32,352 bases of DNA, taken from contig DLRJ01000045.1 in the NCBI GenBank assembly GCA_002500485.1, forward strand, positions 16,285-48,636, written 5' to 3'. Positions 16,316-24,817 of the stretch are shown here, in pieces. Made by a program: the position numbers and the translations under genes. The notes below the pieces were generated by a model. It was not told the origin of the DNA, searched no databases, and saw only the letters and a program-made list of their open reading frames with translations. The first letter of the stretch is position 1, and each line of letters opens with the position of its first letter. This stretch comes from Dehalococcoidia bacterium UBA7891. GTDB lineage: Bacteria > Chloroflexota > Dehalococcoidia > Lucifugimonadales > UBA826.

Positions 16316-16978
16316 TCACCAAGTCTCTAAAGCGTAGGCAGAATTCCAGAAATTATATTCGTATCGAGTACTAGTGAAGAAAATATCTTTTAGGGTTTCT
16401 TGGTTAGCTGTAGTCATGGTTATTGCTTCTCGGTCAATAAAATTACGGACCCACAAGGCCAATTCCTCAAATTCATCAGAGTTGTACATTTGGATCCATC
16501 TTGAATATAGAGGATTATTCTGTGGGACCCCTTTTTCAAATAAACGTTTCCCAATTTCCGAATAACCCCATGAACATGGCAATATAGCAGTGGCTATCTC
16601 AGGTGTTGATCCCGAATATCCTACCTCCAAAAGATGTCTTGTGTATGCGTGGGTGGTCGGCGACATTTTGGTCACTAAAAGGTCTTCTACCGGGATACCG
16701 AAATCTTGGCAAAAACTGACATGAAGAGCCATTTCAGTATTCAAGGTTTCATAAAGTAGTGTGGCAAACCAACCCATGTCGTCAAGGTTTTTTGATTTTG
16801 CAATGGCAAGAGAAATGACTTTAGAATATTCAATGAGAAATAAATAATCTTGTTTCATATAGTGTTGAAATTTCTCAAGAGTGAGAGTGCCATCTCCTAT
16901 TCCTTGTACAAAGGGGTGCATGTATTCCTTTTCCCAAAGGTGATCCGCTTCTTCTCGAAGTAGCTTTGTGTAACTCAT
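16316..16978 (-). CDS. tenA: TenA family aminopyrimidine aminohydrolase (thiaminase II)
   Basis: Hydrolyses 4-amino-5-aminomethyl-2-methylpyrimidine to the hydroxymethyl form for thiamine salvage, and can cleave thiamine. It is 220 residues and all helical. The start HPFVQGIGDGTLTLEKF is nearly that of B. subtilis TenA. The nucleophile is C135 in LPCSWGYSEIG; D44, Y112 and Y139 fall at the B. subtilis positions, and a Glu lies in RYEYNFW near the C-terminus. Position 47, Tyr in B. subtilis, is Phe here. The Cys makes this the TenA_C class. The gene follows the cyclophilin-like gene by 12 bases on the same strand, so the two are probably one transcript. It is separate from the riboswitch-controlled thi operon at 25.6 kb, and no TPP aptamer is seen ahead of it. 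Confidence 0.92.
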   Translation of the reverse strand: MSYTKLLREEADHLWEKEYMHPFVQGIGDGTLTLEKFQHYMKQDYLFLIEYSKVISLAIAKSKNLDDMGWFATLLYETLNTEMALHVSFCQDFGIPVEDLLVTKMSPTTHAYTRHLLEVGYSGSTPEIATAILPCSWGYSEIGKRLFEKGVPQNNPLYSRWIQMYNSDEFEELALWVRNFIDREAITMTTANQETLKDIFFTSTRYEYNFWNSAYALETW

Positions 16979-16990
16979 TTGAATATCCGA

Positions 16991-17371
16991 TTATCCTTTA
17001 GCCACAATACTGATGTCTGTTCCGCCTTTCACCCCTCTGAATAGCTTCTCGTCACCGCTGATATGACCAAATACATTCACTGCACTAGCAGCTCGTGGTT
17101 GATCATCGGTACTTGCAGGAGTCCGTCCAAAGAATATACAAAAAGCATTGCCTGGAGGCCAAAATGCAAGATCTCCTGATGACACTAAATCTGAGGCCCC
17201 TAAATGCTCTGTAGTACTGACAGGAATGGCAAAGTATATTTCATCTCCCCATATGTTTGCGGTTCCTTGTAATGGTAAGGAATTCCAGATTTGTTCCGCC
17301 ATGTCTGATTCATTCAAGGTCCCATCAAGCGAAAGATTACCGGCATTTATCGTTATAGATCGTTCGTTCAT
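16991..17371 (-). CDS. Cyclophilin-like fold protein (TM1367-like)
   Basis: A 126-residue protein of the small bacterial cyclophilin-like group typified by T. maritima TM1367. Family blocks are ANIWGDEIYFAIPV near residues 38-51, GDLAFWPPGNAFCIFFGRTP near 66-85, PRAASAVNVFGHI near 92-104, and a C-terminal beta strand. Members share the cyclophilin barrel but lack the usual proline-isomerase active site, and their function is not established. ATG 17371 has AGGAGG close ahead (AATAGGAGGTTTC). It is divergent from glpK (103-base gap) and lies 12 bases upstream of tenA, so it is probably transcribed with it. Confidence 0.85.
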   Translation of the reverse strand: MNERSITINAGNLSLDGTLNESDMAEQIWNSLPLQGTANIWGDEIYFAIPVSTTEHLGASDLVSSGDLAFWPPGNAFCIFFGRTPASTDDQPRAASAVNVFGHISGDEKLFRGVKGGTDISIVAKG

Positions 17372-17403
17372 GAAACCTCCTATTCACTGCTGGTAGAAAA
17401 AAG

Positions 17404-17431
17404 TTGACATACTCCGGCTTCACCATACCAT
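17404..17431 (+). promoter_or_regulatory. glpK: Candidate sigma-70-type promoter for glpK
   Basis: A perfect -35 TTGACA (17404-17409) is followed after 16 bases by TACCAT (17426-17431, four of six to TATAAT). The glpK ATG lies 43 bases beyond. Confidence 0.5.
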
Positions 17432-17440
17432 ATGGTTCCA

Positions 17441-17460
17441 CCTAAATTTTCAACTTTAGG
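17441..17460 (+). promoter_or_regulatory. Dyad between glpK promoter and ribosome site
   Basis: CCTAAA (17441-17446) and TTTAGG (17455-17460) form a perfect 6-bp inverted repeat with an 8-base centre. It lies just after the candidate promoter and just before the ACGGAG ribosome site. It could be a repressor operator or a leader hairpin that limits translation. Confidence 0.35.
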
Positions 17461-17474
17461 ACGGAGTGATGCAT

Positions 17475-18971
17475 ATGACAGAAAAATATATTCTTGCAAT
17501 CGATCAAGGGACCACTGGTACGACAGTAGCCTTGGTGAATTCTCGTGGAGGATTATATGCAACCAGCTATAAAGAGATAACCCAATTTTACCCAAATCCG
17601 GGATGGGTAGAACATGACCCCCAAGAAATAATAGAAAGTGTGTTTTTCTGCATACGTGAGGTTATGAAGGTGGCTGAAGTATCCTTGAATAGCATAATTT
17701 CCATTGGTATTACAAACCAAAGAGAAACTACTTTGATATGGGATAGAAAAACAGGCACACCAATACACAAAGCGATTGTATGGCAATGTAGAAGAACAAG
17801 CGAAATATGCCAGAAACTGATTGGTACTTATGAGGCTGAAACGATAACCAAGGCAACAGGATTATCAATAGATCCATATTTTTCGGCAACCAAAATAAAA
17901 TGGATATTAGACTCTGTGCCAGGGGCATATACCAAGGCAAAAGACGGAGACTTAGCTTTTGGGACTATTGATACATGGATAATCTGGAATATGACGAGGG
18001 GTAAAAGTCATGTAACCGATGTGACAAATGCGTCGCGCACAATGCTCTTTGATTTAGAAACCCTTGGTTGGTCAAAACAAATTTTGGATATTTTTGATAT
18101 ACCTATCGAATTATTACCTGAAATCTGCGATTCAGACGGCCAATTCGGATTATGTGAGACCGATATATTCAGGGAATTCAATTTACCTATTTCAGGGGTC
18201 CTCGGTGACCAGCATGCCTCTATGTTTGGCCAGGCTTGTTTTTCCGTTGGTTCAACCAAATGTACTTATGGTACAGGGGCCTTTTTATTGATGAATACCG
18301 GCAAAGACATCAAAATTTCTGATAGAGGTTTGCTGTCTACATTGGCTTGGAAGGTTAAAGGTGAAGTTGAGTATGCCTTGGAGGGTAGTGTTTTTTCAGC
18401 TGGAGCGACCGTTCAATGGTTGAGAGATGAATTGGAACTCATTGAATCTTCTGCAGAAGTAGAGGTGCTTGCTCATTCTGTCCAAGGTAACGGAGGTATA
18501 TATTTAGTTCCTGCATTTACTGGTTTGGGAGCTCCCCATTGGGATATGAATGCTAGAGGCACTATCGTTGGTATGACGAGAGGGACGAATAAAGGCCATA
18601 TAGCCAGAGCAGCCCTGGAGGCTATTAGCTACCAATGCGAAGAAGTTTTGAAAATAATGCAACAGGATTCTGATTGTGAAATATCTGAACTTAAGGTGGA
18701 TGGTGGTGCCACTGGGAATGAACTCCTAATGCAGATGCAAGCGGACATTAGTAACCTCAGGGTGAATAGGTCAAGCGTTCAAGAGACTACTGTGCTTGGA
18801 GCAGCATTTGTGGCTGGTATAGGGTCGGGATTCTGGAACTCCAAATCGGAGATATCTTTAATATGGGATTCACAGAGAGTATATACTCCTCTTATGACTA
18901 ATGAGGAAAGAAGCCAGAAATTAACTTTCTGGGCTAAGGCGGTGGAAAGGTCAAAAGAATGGATTTCTTAA
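17475..18971 (+). CDS. glpK: Glycerol kinase
   Basis: Phosphorylates glycerol to sn-glycerol 3-phosphate with ATP. It is 498 residues from ATG 17475, chosen because ACGGAG lies eight bases ahead; GTG 17466 and ATG 17469 are too close to it. The FGGY-family fold is shown by YILAIDQGTTGTT at the start. TNQRETTLIW carries the Arg-Glu pair for glycerol, LSIDPYFSATKIKWIL has the binding Tyr, and GVLGDQHASMFGQ holds the catalytic Asp. The ATP-site block is CTYGTGAFLLMNTG, and FTGLGAPHWDMNARGTIVGMTRGT is the glycerol-kinase signature. Where most have GDQQA, this has GDQHA. Neither a glycerol facilitator nor a glycerol-3-phosphate dehydrogenase is in the window; the next gene, 15 bases on, is an Ldh-family dehydrogenase. 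Confidence 0.96.
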   Translation: MTEKYILAIDQGTTGTTVALVNSRGGLYATSYKEITQFYPNPGWVEHDPQEIIESVFFCIREVMKVAEVSLNSIISIGITNQRETTLIWDRKTGTPIHKAIVWQCRRTSEICQKLIGTYEAETITKATGLSIDPYFSATKIKWILDSVPGAYTKAKDGDLAFGTIDTWIIWNMTRGKSHVTDVTNASRTMLFDLETLGWSKQILDIFDIPIELLPEICDSDGQFGLCETDIFREFNLPISGVLGDQHASMFGQACFSVGSTKCTYGTGAFLLMNTGKDIKISDRGLLSTLAWKVKGEVEYALEGSVFSAGATVQWLRDELELIESSAEVEVLAHSVQGNGGIYLVPAFTGLGAPHWDMNARGTIVGMTRGTNKGHIARAALEAISYQCEEVLKIMQQDSDCEISELKVDGGATGNELLMQMQADISNLRVNRSSVQETTVLGAAFVAGIGSGFWNSKSEISLIWDSQRVYTPLMTNEERSQKLTFWAKAVERSKEWIS

Positions 18972-18986
18972 ATACTGAGGAGAAAT

Positions 18987-20036
18987 ATGCCTTCAATTAT
19001 GCCTGATGATTTAGAAAAGATTGCTGTAGGTCTACTTATCGGAGCAGGTGTTTCAGAAGATGAAGCCAAAGTGGTATCACGTTTGTCTATTGCTGCCAAC
19101 TTGGCAGGACATGATTCACACGGAATAATTCAGATACCCAGTTATATTGACAGGGTTAATAGAGGCCACATAGTTCCAGGGGCAGAATATGAGGTTGTGA
19201 AAGATACACCTACTACGACGGTAGTAGATGGGCATTGGGGATTTGGATATGTTGTCACTGAACGATTAATGAAGCAAACTATTGAGAAGGCAAAATCTCA
19301 GAATATAGCAGCTGCTACTGTGTATCGACAAAGTCACATTGGCCGTCTTGCAGCCTACCCTCTGATAGCGGCCGAAGCCGGCATGATTGCCATGATCACA
19401 GCTGACTCTGGCCGTTCGGCAAAAGCGGTAGTTCCCTTTGGTGGCCGAGAGAAACGGTTAGGTACGAATCCGATTTCTATCGCTATGCCAAGTCATTTGG
19501 AAGGATCCTTTTTTTTGGATATGGCCACTAGCGCGGTGGCGGCTGGGAAAATAAATTTAGCTCAAGCTAGAGGAGATTCTATTCCAATCGGCTGGCTTGT
19601 AAAGGAAGATGGGAGCGATACTACGGACCCAAACGAGTTGAAGAATGGAGGGGCTATCTTGCCATTAGGAGGAGATCAGGGCCACAAGGGTTATGGTTTG
19701 TCGTCAATTGTAGAAATTTTTTCAGGAATATTAACTGGGTTGGGATTCGGACATGATCCTTCCGGGAGACATAATGACGGTTGTTTCATATCAGTTTTCA
19801 ATGTGTCAGCTTTTAGGGATTTGAATGATTTTAAAGAAGAGGTTACTGAATTTGCTTCCTACCTAAAAAGTTCAGAAACGGCACCTGGGTTCAAAGAAAT
19901 TTTGTATCCTGGTGAACTAGAGCATAGAAACGAAGTCAGACAAAAAAAAGAAGGCATTTTTGTTGAAGAGTCTACGTGGGAAAATCTTAAGTCTTTGGCA
20001 GATAGTTACAAAATAACATCTGGTTTGCCATTTTAG
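18987..20036 (+). CDS. Ldh family (COG2055) NAD(P)-dependent oxidoreductase
   Basis: A 349-residue member of the malate/L-lactate/ureidoglycolate dehydrogenase family, which has a fold unlike classical lactate dehydrogenase and oxidises 2-hydroxyacids. Key blocks are AGHDSHGI (catalytic His region, residues 39-46), SHIGRLAAYP near 114-123, RLGTNPISIAMP near 158-169, and FFLDMATSAVAAGKI. The block GDQGHKGYGLSSIVEIFSGIL near 231-251 is also typical. ATG 18987 has GAGGAG close ahead. The substrate cannot be chosen among malate, lactate, sulfolactate, ureidoglycolate and similar acids. It follows glpK by 15 bases, so probably is co-transcribed, and converges on leuB with 14 bases between stops. 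Confidence 0.9.
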   Translation: MPSIMPDDLEKIAVGLLIGAGVSEDEAKVVSRLSIAANLAGHDSHGIIQIPSYIDRVNRGHIVPGAEYEVVKDTPTTTVVDGHWGFGYVVTERLMKQTIEKAKSQNIAAATVYRQSHIGRLAAYPLIAAEAGMIAMITADSGRSAKAVVPFGGREKRLGTNPISIAMPSHLEGSFFLDMATSAVAAGKINLAQARGDSIPIGWLVKEDGSDTTDPNELKNGGAILPLGGDQGHKGYGLSSIVEIFSGILTGLGFGHDPSGRHNDGCFISVFNVSAFRDLNDFKEEVTEFASYLKSSETAPGFKEILYPGELEHRNEVRQKKEGIFVEESTWENLKSLADSYKITSGLPF

Positions 20037-20050
20037 TCCCATGGCATTTT

Positions 20051-21145
20051 CTAAATAGCTCCTGATATAACGTCTCCCATAACCATTGTGCTTATTTGGT
20101 TCTCTCCATCATTAGAAATGTCGGCGGTTCTATAGCCTTCTGAAAGGGCGACATCAATAGATTTCTCAATTGCATCTGCTTCTTCATGCAATCCAAATGA
20201 TAGTCTAAGCATCATTGCAGTACTGAGTATTGAGCCGATCGGATTGGCGATTCCTTTTCCGGCTATGTCAGGTGCCGTACCGTGTATTGGTTCATACAGG
20301 CCGACCTTGCTACTTGTACCAGAAATGCCTGGGAGATTAGATAGACTGGCTGACGGTAACATCCCCATAGAACCAGATAAAACCGATGCCTCATCACTCA
20401 AAATGTCTCCAAAGGTGTTTTCTGAAACAATAACGTCAAAGTCCGAGGGGTTTCTAATTAATTGCATCGCTGCGTTATCGACCAAAATATGGTCCAACTC
20501 GACCTCTGGGTACCCCTTTCCCACCTCCACCGCTATCTCTCTCCAGAGCCTTGATGATTCAAGAACATTTTGCTTGTCTACAGAGGTTAGTTTTTTACGG
20601 CGCTGCATAGCCAACTCAAACCCTACTTTTAAAATTCTTACGATCTCGGCTTCGGTATATTTAAGAGTATCTATTCCCCTTCTTCCCCTCGACGTGCTCC
20701 ATCGTTTTTTAGGTTTTCCGAAATATAATCCACCAGTTAATTCTCTCAGGACCATCATATCCACCCCTTCCAAAATTTCGGGTTTCAGGGGACTTGAATT
20801 TATCAAGGAAGGATAAACTTTAACTGGTCTCAAATTAGCAAATAAACCTAAGGATTTCCGAATAGCCAATATGCCATCTTCTGGGCGTACATCAAAATTT
20901 GGATCATCCCATTTAGGGCCACCCACGGCGCCGAATAAAATTGCATCTGCCTCACTGCAAGTGTCGATTGTTTCCTGAGGCAGTGGTGTTCCGTAATCAT
21001 CAATAGCATTTCCCCCTACCCGCCCTGATTTAATTTGAAAATCGTGGCCGAACCGACTGCCTATTGATTCCAAAACTTTTATCGATTCAGCAATTACATC
21101 AGGTCCAATTCCATCTCCGGGTAATACTGCTATAGATATTTTCAT
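20051..21145 (-). CDS. leuB: 3-isopropylmalate dehydrogenase
   Basis: Oxidises and decarboxylates 3-isopropylmalate to 2-oxoisocaproate in leucine synthesis, using NAD. It is 364 residues from ATG 21145, which has GGAG six bases ahead; a GTG four codons earlier would overlap that site. Family evidence is ISIAVLPGDGIGPDV, ILFGAVGGPKWDD, IRKSLGLFANLRPVKVYP, LRELTGGLYFGKPK (the leucine-pathway form of this loop), and KQNVLESSRLWRE. ENTFGDILSDEASVLSGSMGMLPSASL and YEPIHGTAPDIAGKGIANPIG complete the set. It is the last gene of a minus-strand run with leuS (28 bases upstream). leuA, leuC and leuD are not in the window. Confidence 0.96.
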   Translation of the reverse strand: MKISIAVLPGDGIGPDVIAESIKVLESIGSRFGHDFQIKSGRVGGNAIDDYGTPLPQETIDTCSEADAILFGAVGGPKWDDPNFDVRPEDGILAIRKSLGLFANLRPVKVYPSLINSSPLKPEILEGVDMMVLRELTGGLYFGKPKKRWSTSRGRRGIDTLKYTEAEIVRILKVGFELAMQRRKKLTSVDKQNVLESSRLWREIAVEVGKGYPEVELDHILVDNAAMQLIRNPSDFDVIVSENTFGDILSDEASVLSGSMGMLPSASLSNLPGISGTSSKVGLYEPIHGTAPDIAGKGIANPIGSILSTAMMLRLSFGLHEEADAIEKSIDVALSEGYRTADISNDGENQISTMVMGDVISGAI

Positions 21146-21173
21146 GGGTTGCTCCACTTTTTTAGTTTTTGAA

Positions 21174-23636
21174 TTAACTGGCTACAATGTTTAGTAATTT
21201 TCCTGGAACATAAATTGTCTTTCGTATCTCTAATCCTGCTATATGTTTCGCGATACTTTCATTTTTCAAAGCAAGTTGATTAGCATCCGATTCAGTTATG
21301 TTTGCAGCAGCAGATATTTTCGCTCTAACCTTTCCATTGATTTGTACTACCAACGTGATTTCCTCGTCTTGGGCGAGAAATTCATCATATACTGGCCATG
21401 GTTGGGTATGGATGCTGAAATCCATACCTGAGATTTCCCACAATTCCTCGGATAAATGAGGGACAATCGGTGCCATCATTAAGTAAAGGGCACGAGTAAG
21501 GCGCAGCCACTCATCATAGCGAATCTTCTCTGGTATATGGCTTTCAGCCAGAGAATTTGTAAATTCCATGAGAGCGGATATTGCAGTATTATATTTGAAT
21601 CTTTCTATATCCTCCCCCACCCTCATAATAGTTTTATGTAAAAGCCTGTTTAGTTCTCTTTCTGCGGCAGGATTTGAATTTTGTGTAAAAATATCGGGAT
21701 CTAAATTGGATATGTCCCAGACTTTATTGAGCCAACGAGCGGCTCCATTTATCCCTGAATCATTCCATTCTCCACCTTGCTCCCAGGGTCCAATGAACAT
21801 TAGATAAGTTCTAACTGTATCCGCCCCAACTACAGAGACATAATCATCCGGGGCGATCACATTCCCACGAGATTTGCTCATTTTGGCCCCTTTGTAAATT
21901 ATTGTTCCCTGGTTGAACAATCTTTTGAAGGGTTCATCGTATTTGATTAAACCAAGGTCGCGTGCAGCCTTGACGAAGAACCTTGAATATAGCAAGTGCA
22001 TTACTGCATGTTCAACTCCACCGGTGTATTGATCAACCGGGTTCCAGAGTTGAGCCGATTCTTCATCAAATGCGGCGTCCGAATGCTTGGGGCTGACGTA
22101 TCTAAGAAAATACCATGATGAGTCCACAAAGGTGTCCATCGTGTCCGTTTCTCTTTTGCCAGGTTTACCACAATCAGGACACTCAGCATTAACGAATTCG
22201 GTATGTAGAGCCAAGGGTGACTCACCTGTTGGTAGAAATTCTGCATCTTCCGGGAGTAACACAGGAAGATCCTGTTCTTTGACAGGGACGACACCACAAT
22301 CACTACAGTAAATTATGGGTATTGGTGTGCCCCAATATCTTTGTCTTGAAATGAGCCAGTCTCTCATCCTATAGTTAACAGTTTTAGTACCGAAGTTACT
22401 ACTCTCAATATGATCTGCTATCCTCAGCCGGCCTTCGTTACTGTCCAAACCGTTAAATTCCAGTGAATTTACTTGAGTCCCTGCCGCTACGTAGGCCTCA
22501 TCTAATTCTTTGCCATCCCATTCGGGAGGGGCGACAACCACTTTAATTGGTAGGTCATATTTTTGGGCAAATTTAAAATCTCTCGTATCGTGCGCGGGAA
22601 CTCCCATTACAATACCAGTCCCGTATGTGTTTAGGACATAGTCGCCGATTAGTATCGGTATTTGGTCCAGAGTAAGAGGATTGACACAGTAGGTTCCCAA
22701 AAATACTCCTGTTTTTTCCCTATCGATTGCTAGTCGTTCCACTTCCGTGGCTTTTCTCGCATCATTTATATAGGTCTTTACAGAATCCTCTTGCTCCGGG
22801 GCAGTTAAAGCCCCTACCAATGGGTGTTCTGGTGCCAACACCACAAAGGTGACACCGTAAACAGTATCAATTCGGGTAGTGAAAGTGACTAAAGTTTTTG
22901 AGTCCAGACCGTATTCCGAGATATCAAAACCGAATTCCACACCTTCACTTTTTCCAATCCAATTTGTTTGCATCGTGTTTATGCGGTCTGGCCAGTCCAT
23001 TTTGGATTGATCCAATAATTCCTCAGCGTAGGCCGTGATGCGGAAGAACCACTGGTTCATATCCCTATGAGTCACGGTGGTGTCACACCTCTCACATTCC
23101 CCATCTATGACCTGCTCATTTGCTAAAACCGTTACGCATGAGGGACACCAGTTGACAGGGGCAAAATCACGATAAGCTAACCCACTTTGATAGAACTGCA
23201 GGAAAAACCATTGGTTCCATTTGTAATATTCCGGTATGCATGTAACTACCTCCCTTTCCCAGTCATACATCGGACCCATAGATGCTAGTTGTTGGCGCAT
23301 TCTTTTAATGTTGTCCATTGTCCACGAATGCGGATGTATACCTCGTTGTATAGCTGCGTTTTCTGCATTCAGACCAAATGCGTCGAACCCCATTGGATGG
23401 AGAACGTTGTAACCTTGCATATTTCTAAATCTTGCGTGTATGTCTGCACCAGTCATTGCATACCAATGACCGACATGTAGGTCGCCCGAGGGATATGGGT
23501 ACATTGTTAATTCATACCACTTAGGTCTAGGATCGGTGTCGTCGACTTTATAAATTTGGGAATCACGCCATCGATTTTGCCATTTAGTCTCTATACTTTC
23601 GTGGGGGAAACGGGTATCTATTGTTTTGATTGGCAT
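21174..23636 (-). CDS. leuS: Leucine-tRNA ligase
   Basis: Class Ia synthetase charging tRNA-Leu. It is 820 residues and full length. The HIGH motif is HVGH (54-57) in YPYPSGDLHVGHWYA, followed by the LeuRS block HPMGFDAFGLNAENAAI. The editing domain has FTTRIDTVYGVTFVVLAPEHPLV and GTGIVMGVPAHDTRDFKFA. KMSKS lies near 583 in GAKMSKSRGNVIAPDD. Cysteine pairs in NWCPSC and ECPDC, and the C-terminal domain ending in VVQINGKVRAKI, are in place. ATG 23636 is the natural start. It sits between two members of the isopropylmalate dehydrogenase family on the same strand (26 and 28 base gaps), probably one operon. Confidence 0.98.
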   Translation of the reverse strand: MPIKTIDTRFPHESIETKWQNRWRDSQIYKVDDTDPRPKWYELTMYPYPSGDLHVGHWYAMTGADIHARFRNMQGYNVLHPMGFDAFGLNAENAAIQRGIHPHSWTMDNIKRMRQQLASMGPMYDWEREVVTCIPEYYKWNQWFFLQFYQSGLAYRDFAPVNWCPSCVTVLANEQVIDGECERCDTTVTHRDMNQWFFRITAYAEELLDQSKMDWPDRINTMQTNWIGKSEGVEFGFDISEYGLDSKTLVTFTTRIDTVYGVTFVVLAPEHPLVGALTAPEQEDSVKTYINDARKATEVERLAIDREKTGVFLGTYCVNPLTLDQIPILIGDYVLNTYGTGIVMGVPAHDTRDFKFAQKYDLPIKVVVAPPEWDGKELDEAYVAAGTQVNSLEFNGLDSNEGRLRIADHIESSNFGTKTVNYRMRDWLISRQRYWGTPIPIIYCSDCGVVPVKEQDLPVLLPEDAEFLPTGESPLALHTEFVNAECPDCGKPGKRETDTMDTFVDSSWYFLRYVSPKHSDAAFDEESAQLWNPVDQYTGGVEHAVMHLLYSRFFVKAARDLGLIKYDEPFKRLFNQGTIIYKGAKMSKSRGNVIAPDDYVSVVGADTVRTYLMFIGPWEQGGEWNDSGINGAARWLNKVWDISNLDPDIFTQNSNPAAERELNRLLHKTIMRVGEDIERFKYNTAISALMEFTNSLAESHIPEKIRYDEWLRLTRALYLMMAPIVPHLSEELWEISGMDFSIHTQPWPVYDEFLAQDEEITLVVQINGKVRAKISAAANITESDANQLALKNESIAKHIAGLEIRKTIYVPGKLLNIVAS

Positions 23637-23662
23637 TTAATAATCTCTTCTTGATTTTTCAA

Positions 23663-24730
23663 CTATTTCCCTAGGGCAGATACTATGGCATCTCCAACAG
23701 AAGATGTCGTCGAAGAACCATACAAATCTGGGGTTAGAATTTCCCCGTCTGAAAGGACTGATAACACCGCCTTTTCTATATCGGTTGCAGCATCGTCATG
23801 ACCTAGATGTCTGAGAAGCATAGCCCCGGTCAGAATTTGGGCCATCGGGTTAGCAATGGCTTTGCCCATTATATCTGGCGCACTGCCGTGTACCGGTTCG
23901 AACATTGAGGGATATCTTCCTTCTGGATCTAAATTAGCACTCGATGCTAGTCCCATACTTCCAGTAATTATTGCGGCAATGTCGGTCAATATGTCGCCAA
24001 AAAGATTGCTGGCAACAACCACATCAAAAAATTCCGGTTTCCTAATGAAATCCATTGCTGCAGCGTCCACCAATAAGGAATCTGTAGATATATCCGGATA
24101 TTCGGCAGATATTCTCTCAAAAGCTCTATCCCATACCAACATTCCATATCCTTGTGCATTAGATTTGGTGATAGAGGTTAGGTGTTTCTTTTTATTTCTT
24201 CTGCGAGCCAATTCAAAGGAATATCGGATTACCCTCTCACAACCTTTTCTTGTAAAAATCCCTGTTTGAATACCTACTTCTTCCGGAAAATCCATATACT
24301 GGAATCCTCCGACATTTGCATATTCCCCTTCTGTATTTTCCCGGATAACTACCATATCTATATCGAACGGTTTTTTCCCTGACAGTGGGGATTCAATACC
24401 GTCAAATAGAACACTGGGTCGTTCACACACATATTGGTCAAATTTCCTTCGGATGGGTAGCAACAACCCGTTTAAGGTTATATGGTCTTGAATATCGGGG
24501 TGACCGACAGCCCCTAAAAAGATTGCGTCGTAATTAGACAAAATATCGAGACCATCTGAAGGCATCATGGCCCCAGTATCGATATAAAATTTAGAACTCC
24601 AAGGGTATTCATTGAAGGAAAGTTCAAAATCATAATTTTCTGAAACCGCGTCTAAAACCTTTATTCCTTCCTCTACTACTTCAATGCCTATTCCATCTCC
24701 CCGGATTACAGCAATATTATTCTGAACCAT
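23663..24730 (-). CDS. Tartrate/D-malate dehydrogenase-like enzyme (isocitrate/isopropylmalate dehydrogenase family)
   Basis: A 355-residue beta-decarboxylating dehydrogenase, homologous to the leuB product 2.5 kb away but of a different subgroup. It has IAVIRGDGIGIEV, YDAIFLGAVGHPDIQDH, and the loop LNGLLLPIRRKFDQYVCERP. It also has VIRENTEGEYANVGG, where LeuB has RELTGGLYFG, then SNLFGDILTDIAAIITGSMGLASSANL and FEPVHGSAPDIMGKAIANPMA. The LLLPIR/FDQYV and ENTEGEY forms are those of tartrate dehydrogenase/decarboxylase and D-malate dehydrogenase (TtuC/DmlA). The substrate is therefore likely a short 2-hydroxyacid such as D-malate or tartrate rather than isopropylmalate. ATG 24730 is the first start. 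leuS follows 26 bases later. A role as a second isopropylmalate dehydrogenase cannot be excluded. Confidence 0.85.
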   Translation of the reverse strand: MVQNNIAVIRGDGIGIEVVEEGIKVLDAVSENYDFELSFNEYPWSSKFYIDTGAMMPSDGLDILSNYDAIFLGAVGHPDIQDHITLNGLLLPIRRKFDQYVCERPSVLFDGIESPLSGKKPFDIDMVVIRENTEGEYANVGGFQYMDFPEEVGIQTGIFTRKGCERVIRYSFELARRRNKKKHLTSITKSNAQGYGMLVWDRAFERISAEYPDISTDSLLVDAAAMDFIRKPEFFDVVVASNLFGDILTDIAAIITGSMGLASSANLDPEGRYPSMFEPVHGSAPDIMGKAIANPMAQILTGAMLLRHLGHDDAATDIEKAVLSVLSDGEILTPDLYGSSTTSSVGDAIVSALGK

Positions 24731-24817
24731 TTTATTTAATTACACCTTGTCACTAATGATTTGTGGAGCCGTAAAATAATACCTGAAAAGATCAGTTTTT
24801 TTATACCCAGTAAAGAT

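Noticed and set aside
20244..20816. A 190-residue open frame on the plus strand inside leuB
   Set aside because: It is antisense to a well-conserved leuB with all motifs, and its translation resembles nothing I recognise.
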